Shown here in pieces: positions 1 through 6,476 of a stretch of 10,660 bases of DNA (its first letter is position 1; every line of letters begins with the position of its first letter). The position numbers were made by a program, and so were the translations under genes. The notes beneath the pieces were generated by a model. It made no database searches. It was not told the origin of the DNA and saw nothing but the letters and a program-made list of their open reading frames with translations. This stretch comes from JAUSPI01 sp964454305 (lineage in GTDB: Bacteria; Desulfobacterota; Syntrophia; Syntrophales; JADFWA01): assembly GCA_964454305.1 (NCBI GenBank), contig CAYVXX010000069.1, forward strand, positions 1-10,660, written 5' to 3'.

Positions 1-2510
1 TCCACACCTCCGTTTCCATGCCGATGCTGTCACAAAGCAAACTGGTCGGTGTGCTCAATGTCAACATCACAAAGAGCCACCGCAAATTAACGTTAGGACA
101 GTTGAAGGCGCTGAACATTCTGGTGAGCATCATCTCTCCCATCCTGGAAAACACGGCGTTGTATATCCAGATCCGTAAAGCTGAGGAGAAGTACCGTTCC
201 ATCTTCGAAAACGCAATCGAGGGAATCTACCAGCGATCGCCGGACGGACGGCTCATCTCCGCCAATCCCTCTTTCGCCCACGTCTTCGGCTATAACTCCC
301 CCGAAGACCTCATGGCGAACGTCACCGATTTTGTCCGTCAGGTCTATGTCGATCCCGACCGTGACGCCGAATTCTCCCGCCTGATCGATACAGAGGGGGA
401 GGTCCGAAACTTTGAATACCAGGCGCGCCGCAAAGACGGCTCTCAGGTATGGATCTCGGTCAACGGGCACGCCGTTCGGGATGAAAAAGGCGTTTTGCTC
501 TATTATGAAGAGACGAGCGAAGACATCACCGAGCGTAAGCTTTCCGAATCACGGCTGAAACTGTCCAAGGAGATCCTCGAGACGCTGAACCGGCAGAACG
601 ATGTTCAGAAACTGGTCAACGATATCCTTCACCTGTTGAAAGAAAGCACTGACTTCGAAGCCGTCGGGATCCGCCTCAAGGAGGGCGAAGATTACCCCTA
701 CTACGTGACCAAGGGTTTTCCCGACCATTTCCTGGAAACCGAGAATTACCTTTGCGCGCGCGATGCCGCCGGTGAAATTATTAGGGATTCTCAGGGAAAT
801 ACATGTCTCGAAGGCAAGTGCGGTAACGTCCTGTGCGGCCGGACCGATCCTTCCCTGCCCTTTTTCACGGAAGGCGGCAGCTTCTGGACGAACAGCACGA
901 CGAAACATCTTGCCGAGACATCCGGAGAAGAGAATCAGGGCTGCATCAGAAACCGCTGCAACGCAGAGGGATACAAGTCCCTGGCGCTGATTCCGCTGCG
1001 ATCGGGCAGTGAAATCATCGGTCTTTTGCAGTTGTGCGATTCGCGAAAGGATCTCTTTACGCCTGAACGTATCCGTTTTTTCGAGGGTATCGGCGCCAGC
1101 ATCGGCATCGCGGTCACCCGGAGACGCTCCGTGGAGGTGCTGAGAGAGTCCGAGGAGCGCTACGCCACCCTCTTTCAGGGCGCGGCGGAAGGGATACTCA
1201 TTGCTGACCTGGAGACGAAGAGGTTCATCTACGCCAACCCCTCCATCTGCCGAATGCTTGGTTACTCCGAGGAGGAGATGAAGCACCTCGGCGTCCAGGA
1301 CATCCACCCGGCGGAGTCCCGAGAGCACGTGCTCGACAATTTTGATGGCCAGGCCCGCGGCGAGAAGGTCCTCTCGGTGCTCCCTTGTCAGCGAAAGGAC
1401 GGCTCCGTTATCTACGCCAACATCAGCGCCAGCAGCATGGTCATCAACAAAAATCTCTGCAACGTCGGCTTCTTCTCCGACATCACCGAACGCAAACAGG
1501 CGGAGGAAGGGTTTCTCCGGGAGCGCAGTATGGTCGATCGCATTATGAAAACCAGTCCGTCGGGCATTATTGTAGTCAACCGAGACGCCCGGATCATCTT
1601 CGCCAATAAACGGGCCGAGGAAATACATGGTCTGGCCGCGGATGAAATGACCAAACTCGTTTATAACTCACCCGAGTGGCTGATCACGGACTTCGACGGA
1701 AATCCTTTCCCCATTGAGAAGCACCCTTTTGCAATGGTGATCTCCTCCGGTAGCCCCGTCTATGGGATACGGCATACCATCACTCCCCCCGACGGGCAAC
1801 GCGTGTATCTTTCCGTCAACGGCGCCCCGATCTATGACGAAAAGAGCAATATCAACGAGGTAGTGTTCACCATCGACGACGTCACGGAACAGCGCCGCGG
1901 CGAAGAAAAAATCAGCGAGACAATTGAACAACTGCGGAAGAGCATTGACGATACGATCCGGGCGATGGCTATGATTGTTGAAGCAAGAGATCCGTATACC
2001 GCCGGTCACCAGGAAAAGGTCGCCAGGATAGCCGTGGCCATCGCGCAGGACATGAACCTCCCTGAAGAGCAGATCAACGGCATCCGGATGGCCGGCATGA
2101 TCCACGATATAGGAAAGATGACCATCCCGGCGGACATTCTTAGTAAGCCATCCACACTGAGTCGTATAGAATTCGAACTGATAAAATCTCATCCCGAAGC
2201 CGGTTATAAAATTCTGAAAACGATAACGTTTCCTTACCCTGTCGCAAAGATCGCATACCAGCACCACGAAAGAATCGACGGCTCCGGATATCCGCAGGGG
2301 CTGAAAGGGAACGAGATTCTCATCGAGGCGCGGGTTCTCGCCGTGGCCGACGTCGTGGAAGCCATGGCATCGCACCGCCCCTATCGTCCCGCTTTAGGGA
2401 TTGATGCTGCGCTGAAAGAAATAGAGGAGAATAGAGGGGTCTTATACGACAATACGGTTGTAGATGCCTGCCTGATATTATTTCGAGAAAAGGGTTTTCT
2501 AATTACGTAA
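1..2510 (+). CDS. GAF-PAS-GAF-PAS-PAS-HD-GYP sensor, predicted c-di-GMP phosphodiesterase (5' partial)
   Basis: The frame is open from the window edge; the codons before the ATG at 18 read HTSVS and continue a GAF domain, so the true start lies upstream. Numbering from that ATG: end of a GAF domain (1-50), PAS (about 57-175), GAF (about 195-370), PAS (378-495), PAS (505-628), then HD-GYP (about 645-825). The output domain keeps its signature residues: H664, the HD pair 696-697 followed by IGK, H725, HH 749-750, then ERIDGSGYP ending at 759, and D778. An intact HD-GYP normally hydrolyses cyclic di-GMP, so this is probably a cytosolic phosphodiesterase gated by small-molecule or redox sensing; no membrane segment is visible in the part seen. 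The middle GAF is cysteine-rich (C246, C263, C268, C273, C309, C314). By eye the gene is more GC-rich than everything to its right. The ligand is unknown; the domain calls are firm. Confidence 0.93.
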   Translation, partial: HTSVSMPMLSQSKLVGVLNVNITKSHRKLTLGQLKALNILVSIISPILENTALYIQIRKAEEKYRSIFENAIEGIYQRSPDGRLISANPSFAHVFGYNSPEDLMANVTDFVRQVYVDPDRDAEFSRLIDTEGEVRNFEYQARRKDGSQVWISVNGHAVRDEKGVLLYYEETSEDITERKLSESRLKLSKEILETLNRQNDVQKLVNDILHLLKESTDFEAVGIRLKEGEDYPYYVTKGFPDHFLETENYLCARDAAGEIIRDSQGNTCLEGKCGNVLCGRTDPSLPFFTEGGSFWTNSTTKHLAETSGEENQGCIRNRCNAEGYKSLALIPLRSGSEIIGLLQLCDSRKDLFTPERIRFFEGIGASIGIAVTRRRSVEVLRESEERYATLFQGAAEGILIADLETKRFIYANPSICRMLGYSEEEMKHLGVQDIHPAESREHVLDNFDGQARGEKVLSVLPCQRKDGSVIYANISASSMVINKNLCNVGFFSDITERKQAEEGFLRERSMVDRIMKTSPSGIIVVNRDARIIFANKRAEEIHGLAADEMTKLVYNSPEWLITDFDGNPFPIEKHPFAMVISSGSPVYGIRHTITPPDGQRVYLSVNGAPIYDEKSNINEVVFTIDDVTEQRRGEEKISETIEQLRKSIDDTIRAMAMIVEARDPYTAGHQEKVARIAVAIAQDMNLPEEQINGIRMAGMIHDIGKMTIPADILSKPSTLSRIEFELIKSHPEAGYKILKTITFPYPVAKIAYQHHERIDGSGYPQGLKGNEILIEARVLAVADVVEAMASHRPYRPALGIDAALKEIEENRGVLYDNTVVDACLILFREKGFLIT

Positions 2511-2512
2511 TT

Positions 2513-2526
2513 TATTGATATCAATA
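2513..2526. repeat. 14-bp perfect palindrome after the HD-GYP gene
   Basis: TATTGATATCAATA is its own reverse complement and begins three bases after the stop codon. It could be a binding site for a dimeric regulator or a chance AT-rich palindrome. There is no T-run, so it is not a standard terminator. Confidence 0.4.
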
Positions 2527-2644
2527 CCATAGAGGAATCTGGTTTCAAATGATAAGCGGGCCTCACATGAAGTTCGCAAGCAGCAATTAGCAATAAAACA
2601 ATAAGTTGCCGGAATATTGGCAAGTTATACAATTACCTTGATGA

Positions 2645-2702
2645 GATTCAAAATCCCCCGGGCATTACGCTCATCTCGGTTCGAACCCGAGCTCCGGCAC
2701 CA
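2645..2702 (+). pseudogene. tRNA-Leu 3' half with CCA (probable att-site remnant)
   Basis: From 3' to 5' the elements are: encoded CCA (2700-2702), discriminator A, 3' acceptor strand CTCCGGC (2692-2698), a perfect T arm with stem CTCGG/CCGAG and loop TTCGAAC (2675-2691), a long variable arm GGGC-ATTAC-GCTC (2660-2672) as in class II tRNAs, and an anticodon loop TTCAAAA (2647-2653) giving CAA, which reads leucine UUG. The 5' half is missing: the anticodon stem pairs at only 3 of 5 positions, and no D arm with the usual GG loop is found. GCCGGAA at 2608-2614 could pair 6 of 7 with the acceptor strand, but that would make a 95-nt molecule about 7 nt too long before the anticodon. The best reading is a 3' tRNA fragment left by site-specific integration; a decayed full tRNA-Leu is the alternative. 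Confidence 0.72.
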
Positions 2703-2736
2703 GTAAAATAAGGGGGTCAGGCATTATGAACTGAAC

Positions 2737-2778
2737 AGCGAGCGCGTTCCCCGCTGCTTGCGGCGGGGTTAGCGAGCG
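2737..2778. repeat. REP-like hairpin 1 (CTTG loop) between 8-bp direct repeats
   Basis: CCCCGCTG (2749-2756) pairs with CGGCGGGG (2761-2768), with one G-U pair, around loop CTTG. The hairpin is bracketed by perfect direct repeats AGCGAGCG at 2737-2744 and 2771-2778. It shares loop and stem character with the hairpin at 2814-2835. Such GC-rich palindromes with a fixed tetraloop resemble REP elements spread by IS200-like REP-associated transposases; that assignment is inferred, as no transposase lies in the window. It could act as a terminator in either direction, but no clean T-run follows. Confidence 0.55.
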
Positions 2779-2810
2779 AATAAAAACAACAATCTTCCTT
2801 AACAGTCGGA

Positions 2811-2840
2811 GATTCTCCGCAACTTGTTGCGGGGAGATTC
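2811..2840. repeat. REP-like hairpin 2 (CTTG loop)
   Basis: TCTCCGCAA (2814-2822) pairs with TTGCGGGGA (2827-2835), nine pairs including one G-U, around the same CTTG loop as hairpin 1. GATTC occurs on both sides (2811-2815 and 2836-2840). A T-rich stretch follows some 17 bases later (CTCTCTTTTT), too far for a classic terminator. The two hairpins are in the same orientation about 65 bp apart, like paired REP units. Confidence 0.55.
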
Positions 2841-2872
2841 ACTATCCTCTCTTTTTATGCCCTATTTGTGAC

Positions 2873-2901
2873 TTGTACCCAAAGCCGTGCTATCCTATTA
2901 A
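2873..2901 (+). promoter_or_regulatory. possible sigma70 promoter for the paaK-ACT genes
   Basis: TTGTAC (2873-2878) and TATTAA (2896-2901) are separated by 17 bp, about 80 bp ahead of the ligase start and after the REP-like hairpins. The matches are modest (3/6 and 4/6), so this is only a candidate. Confidence 0.3.
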
Positions 2902-2982
2902 CAAACTAAAAACTGAACTTGCATTTGATCTCAATGTGTAGAAGAATAGATGACAACGTCAACTGAAAGGGGGCCCGGATTC

Positions 2983-4290
2983 ATGATTTTCAATGAAGAA
3001 TTTGAAACGCTGCCAAGAGAAGCATTAGAAGCCTTGCAATTAAAGAGACTACAACAGGTAATTGAACGTGTTTACCATACTGTAGGTTTCTACAGAAAAG
3101 CTTTTGACGAAGCTGGGATTATCCCGGATGACATAAAAACCCTGGACGATCTCCATCGGGTTCCATTTACTACAAAGGAAGACCTGCGAGATAATTATCC
3201 GTTCGGCCTCTTTGCGGTACCAATGAGCAATATCGTAAGGTTACATGCATCATCGGGTATTACTGGCAGGGCTACTGTTGTCGGATATACAAAGAGAGAT
3301 ATTGAGACCTGGTCAAAGCTCATGGCCAGATCCTTTGTTGCTGCAGGTTTGACTAAGAACGATATTGTACATAATGCTTACGGATATGGACTTTTCACCG
3401 GCGGGCTTGGAATACATTATGGCGCGGAGATGCTTGGGGCAAGCGTGATTCCTATTTCAGGTGGTAATACAAAAAGACAGATTATGATATTACAGGATTT
3501 TGGTCCCACGGTCATATGCTGTACGCCCTCTTATGCCCTCTTTCTTGCGGAACAGGGTAAAGAAATGGGAATAGATATGAGGTCATTGAAGTTGCGTGTC
3601 GGGGTTCTTGGTGCCGAACCGTGGAGTGAAAAAATGAGGCAGGAAATAGAAGACAAGTTAAATATTACAGCGCTTGATATTTATGGACTTTCCGAGATTA
3701 TGGGTCCGGGGGTGGCTATGGAATGCAGAGAGGGCCATAAAGGTCTCCATATATTTGAAGATCATTTCATAGTAGAAACTATTAATCCAGTTACAGGAGA
3801 AGTTCTGCCGTCCGGTGAGGAGGGAGAGCTGGTGTTTACCACTATAACAAAGGAGGCATTTCCCTTAATCCGCTATAGAACCAGAGATATATCAAAGCTG
3901 ATAATGGAACCCTGCAGGTGTGGCAGAACATATGTGAGGATGGACCGTGTGACCGGCAGGAGTGATGACATGCTCATTATACGGGGTGTCAATATATTCC
4001 CGTCCCAGATAGAAAATGTTCTTGTTGGCATAGAGGGCCTTGAACCCCACTATCAGCTCTTAGTGTACAGAGAAGATTCACTTGATGTCCTTGAGATACA
4101 CGTAGAGGTGAGTGAAGAGGTTCTTTCCGATTCAGACGAGGTAAGGGTGCTTCAAAAGATTGAACGGCGTATTTCAAGAGACATAAAAGACTACCTGGGC
4201 GTGTCGGCAAGGATAAAACTGGTGGAACCAAAAACCCTGCAGCGCTTTGAGGGTAAGGCCAGTCGCGTAATAGACAAAAGAAATATTTAA
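2983..4290 (+). CDS. paaK: phenylacetate-CoA ligase family protein (PaaK-like, AMP-forming)
   Basis: The 435-aa adenylate-forming enzyme should activate an aryl or aryl-acetic acid to its CoA thioester with ATP, in the cytosol. Visible motifs, numbered from the ATG at 2983: phosphate-binding SSGITG (90-95), YGLSE (234-238), YRTRD (298-302), the cysteine pair in PCRCGRT (C311, C313) common in this family, RGVNIFPSQIE (334-344), and the C-terminal catalytic lysine in FEGKASRV (K425). An upstream ATG at 2950 adds 11 residues, but AAAGGGGG (2966-2973) sits 9 bases before the ATG at 2983, and MIFNEEFETLPREAL is the usual N terminus of PaaK proteins, so I prefer 2983. The tandem-ACT gene follows after 27 bp, a pairing common in anaerobes, often near indolepyruvate:ferredoxin oxidoreductase genes (not seen here). 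The exact substrate (phenylacetate, indoleacetate or another aryl acid) cannot be told from sequence. Confidence 0.92.
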   Translation: MIFNEEFETLPREALEALQLKRLQQVIERVYHTVGFYRKAFDEAGIIPDDIKTLDDLHRVPFTTKEDLRDNYPFGLFAVPMSNIVRLHASSGITGRATVVGYTKRDIETWSKLMARSFVAAGLTKNDIVHNAYGYGLFTGGLGIHYGAEMLGASVIPISGGNTKRQIMILQDFGPTVICCTPSYALFLAEQGKEMGIDMRSLKLRVGVLGAEPWSEKMRQEIEDKLNITALDIYGLSEIMGPGVAMECREGHKGLHIFEDHFIVETINPVTGEVLPSGEEGELVFTTITKEAFPLIRYRTRDISKLIMEPCRCGRTYVRMDRVTGRSDDMLIIRGVNIFPSQIENVLVGIEGLEPHYQLLVYREDSLDVLEIHVEVSEEVLSDSDEVRVLQKIERRISRDIKDYLGVSARIKLVEPKTLQRFEGKASRVIDKRNI

Positions 4291-4317
4291 AGTTCTCTTT
4301 AGTAAGGAGGCAGTCAT

Positions 4318-4749
4318 ATGAAGGTGGAACAGATATCCATATTTCTGGAGAACAGGCCCGGGGGTCTTGAAAGAGCAACAAGGGTATTAAGGGATGCTGA
4401 CATAAACATCAGAACATTGTTTCTTGCTGATACAACGGACTTTGGCATTCTTAGACTTATTGTTAATGATGTGGCTACCGCAAAGAAAGTACTAAAAGAA
4501 AATGGCTTTTCTGTTGGCCGCACAACTGTGGTAGCGGTAGAGGTGCCCGACCGTCCGGGTGGCTTGCACGGTATCCTTGAGGTACTCTCAAAAAGTGGCA
4601 TAACGGTAGAATATATGTATGCATTTGTGGAAAGAAGCGGACAGAATGCGGTTATGATTTTCAGGTTCGATTCTACCGATGCAGCAATTGAAGTTCTATT
4701 GAAAAACGGTGTTACGGTGTTGCCGGGCGAAAAGGTTTATAGTCTTTAA
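4318..4749 (+). CDS. tandem ACT-domain protein, probable amino-acid-binding partner of PaaK
   Basis: The 143-aa protein consists of two ACT domains (about 3-67 and 69-140). Each opens with a beta strand followed by the glycine turn typical of ACT ligand sites: ENRPGGLE in the first and PDRPGGLHGI in the second. There is no attached enzyme, DNA-binding domain or membrane segment, so it probably acts as a stand-alone allosteric sensor of an amino acid. A strong AAGGAGG at 4304-4310 lies 7 bases before the ATG, fixing the start. It is probably co-transcribed with the ligase 27 bp upstream, suggesting that it senses an aromatic or branched-chain amino acid whose breakdown feeds the ligase. The ligand and partner are inferred from position only. 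Confidence 0.85.
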   Translation: MKVEQISIFLENRPGGLERATRVLRDADINIRTLFLADTTDFGILRLIVNDVATAKKVLKENGFSVGRTTVVAVEVPDRPGGLHGILEVLSKSGITVEYMYAFVERSGQNAVMIFRFDSTDAAIEVLLKNGVTVLPGEKVYSL

Positions 4750-4764
4750 TCCTCGGTCAGCTTG

Positions 4765-4791
4765 AGAAGATCGATTAAAAAAAGATTTTCT
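4765..4791. other. weak AT-rich hairpin between the ACT gene and fdhE
   Basis: AGAAGATC (4765-4772) can pair with GATTTTCT (4784-4791), including one G-T pair, around an 11-base A-rich loop. It could be a weak terminator or processing site after the ACT gene. The stem is AT-rich and the pairing may be chance. Confidence 0.2.
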
Positions 4792-4865
4792 TGAACTTCT
4801 AAAAAAAAGGATATATAGGTTCGCTGAGTTTCATGTAGGCAAATAAAAAAGGAGGTCTTGAATTA

Positions 4866-5699
4866 ATGGCCACAATGTTAAAGGATACACTAAAAACGAT
4901 AGAAAAATACAAAAACTCCAGCCCCCATTATGAGGAACTACTGGATATACTGGAAGAGATATTGATCCTGCGGGAAGAATATCGACACAACATGAACGAG
5001 AGTATCTTCCCAATAGATAAAAAGCTTATAGAAAAAAAACTTTCCGGTGGATTGACACTGGTTGATTTTTCGGGTGGAAAGTTTAATTTAGCCGAACCTA
5101 AAAAATACTTCCTGGCACTCCTGAAAATAGCGGAAAAGCAAACCCCCGACGAAACCAGAGAATTCGCCCAAAAAGTTAAAAATGGTACCACTGATTATGA
5201 AAATTTGATTCGCGATTCTTTTGCAATCTCCAATGATGAAGAGATCTCAAAAGAACTGGATGATGAATCCCTTGATTTAGTAGAATTGTTTCTGGAAGAA
5301 AGCCTGAGGCCTGCTCTTGAAATCCTTGCAGAAAAGTACGGTAAAATCATCGGGGAATCGGAATGGTCTGAGGGGTACTGTCCCATATGCGGCAAGGAAC
5401 CCAAGATAGGAACATTAAGAGGAGAAGGGGGCCAAAGATTCCTTTTCTGCAACCAGTGCGGACTCGAATGGAACTACATGCGCATTAAATGCCCATTCTG
5501 CGGTAACGAAGAACAGCAAACGTTAGCCTACTTTACCGTTGAAGATGATGAGAAATATCGAGTCGATGTATGTAATGTTTGTAAAAGGTACATCAAAACA
5601 GTGGACTTTAGAAACATAAAAGAAGAACCCAACCTTGACGTTGAAACCATCGCTACATTACACCTTGATATGTTGGCCAATGAAGAAGGTTATATGTAA
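4866..5699 (+). CDS. fdhE: FdhE-like formate dehydrogenase accessory protein
   Basis: The 277-aa protein has the FdhE layout: a helical, charged N-terminal half, then a C-terminal zinc-ribbon/rubredoxin-like part with four CxxC pairs, CPIC (172-175), CNQC (195-198), CPFC (209-212) and CNVC (236-239). In E. coli, FdhE (309 aa) is a cytosolic iron-binding protein needed for activation of respiratory formate dehydrogenases before export; a similar role is expected here. A GGAGGT at 4851-4856 precedes the ATG at 4866 by about 10 bases; a second in-frame ATG at 4875 is a less likely start. No formate dehydrogenase subunit is seen nearby, so the client enzyme must be encoded elsewhere. It is separated from the ACT gene by 116 bp and from the endonuclease gene by 110 bp, so it may be its own unit. 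Confidence 0.88.
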   Translation: MATMLKDTLKTIEKYKNSSPHYEELLDILEEILILREEYRHNMNESIFPIDKKLIEKKLSGGLTLVDFSGGKFNLAEPKKYFLALLKIAEKQTPDETREFAQKVKNGTTDYENLIRDSFAISNDEEISKELDDESLDLVELFLEESLRPALEILAEKYGKIIGESEWSEGYCPICGKEPKIGTLRGEGGQRFLFCNQCGLEWNYMRIKCPFCGNEEQQTLAYFTVEDDEKYRVDVCNVCKRYIKTVDFRNIKEEPNLDVETIATLHLDMLANEEGYM

Positions 5700-5713
5700 C
5701 TTTTAAGCATTCA

Positions 5714-5789
5714 GCTATCAGTCATCAGTGTCCGGTCAAAATAAAGGGTTATGCAAAGAACTGTTTTTATCTTGCTGATGGCTGACAGC
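5714..5789. repeat. imperfect inverted repeat just upstream of nth
   Basis: The left arm 5714-5729 and right arm 5774-5789 pair at 15 of 16 positions, 13 Watson-Crick and 2 G-U, with a single A-C mismatch, around a 44-base AT-rich loop. The arms contain repeated ATCAG/CTGAT units. The preference for G-U over other mismatches hints that the structure is kept as RNA. It may be a dispersed MITE or REP-type repeat, or a structured leader. It ends about 20 bases before the start of the endonuclease III gene. Confidence 0.5.
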
Positions 5790-5809
5790 CGACAACTAAC
5801 TGCTTGCCA

Positions 5810-6466
5810 ATGAATGATAATGACATTGTTAAGGTAGTCAATGTCCTGAAAAAAGAGTTGGAAATCTTTGAACCTCCTATTGTATCATCACTGGCAGTGG
5901 AAACTCGCAGTCCCTTTCAAATCCTCATTTCAACACTGCTGAGTCTGAGGACGAAGGATGAAATAACAGCAGTTGCCTGTAAAAATCTTTTCGCCCTGGC
6001 TGTCACTCCGGAGAAAATGCTGAAAATCTCCCAGGAAAAAATTATCAGAGCAATTTACCCTGTCGGTTTTTACAGAAACAAGGCTAAGACCATACTCTAT
6101 ATCTGTCGGGAGTTGATTGACAAATATGAATCGAAAGTTCCTGATACCGCTGAAAAGTTGCTTGCCCTGAATGGGGTGGGAAGGAAAACCGCCAACCTTG
6201 TAGCAGCTCTTGGATATAACAGAAAAGAGATATGCGTGGACACACATGTTCACAGGATTTCAAACCGCCTCGGTTACGTCAAAACAGGAACACCTGAAAA
6301 AACCGAATATGCACTCAAAGAAAAACTCCCGCAAAAATACTGGTCCATTTATAATGCCCTCATGGTGACCTTTGGCAAAAATATCTGTCGCCCCGTATCT
6401 CCATTCTGCAGCAAGTGTCCTGTCTCAATGCAATGTGACAGGGTGGGCATAGTCAAAAGCCGATAG
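5810..6466 (+). CDS. nth: endonuclease III (base-excision repair DNA glycosylase/AP lyase)
   Basis: The 218-aa protein removes oxidised pyrimidines and cleaves abasic sites. Seen directly: the helix-hairpin-helix NGVGRKTAN with catalytic lysine K126, catalytic aspartate D144 in VDTHVHR (18 residues on, as between K120 and D138 of E. coli Nth), and the C-terminal [4Fe-4S] cluster cysteines C193, C200, C203 and C209 with C-x6-C-x2-C-x5-C spacing. The segment that reads LLSAQATD in E. coli is LLSLRTKD here, so the glutamine that inserts into DNA there is not conserved. Start choice: ATG at 5810, or TTG at 5804, which adds two residues; neither has a clear Shine-Dalgarno sequence, and a long inverted repeat lies directly upstream. 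The antiporter gene follows after 10 bp. Confidence 0.92.
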   Translation: MNDNDIVKVVNVLKKELEIFEPPIVSSLAVETRSPFQILISTLLSLRTKDEITAVACKNLFALAVTPEKMLKISQEKIIRAIYPVGFYRNKAKTILYICRELIDKYESKVPDTAEKLLALNGVGRKTANLVAALGYNRKEICVDTHVHRISNRLGYVKTGTPEKTEYALKEKLPQKYWSIYNALMVTFGKNICRPVSPFCSKCPVSMQCDRVGIVKSR

Positions 6467-6476
6467 AGATGAATTA

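Noticed and set aside
549..1628. A 359-codon open frame on the minus strand
   Set aside because: It lies antisense to a strongly supported GAF/PAS coding region in a GC-rich gene, where long antisense frames arise from codon bias; its translation shows no recognisable domain.
1668..2375. A 235-codon open frame on the minus strand
   Set aside because: It is antisense to the PAS and HD-GYP domains whose motifs are intact on the plus strand, and has no ribosome site or known motif.
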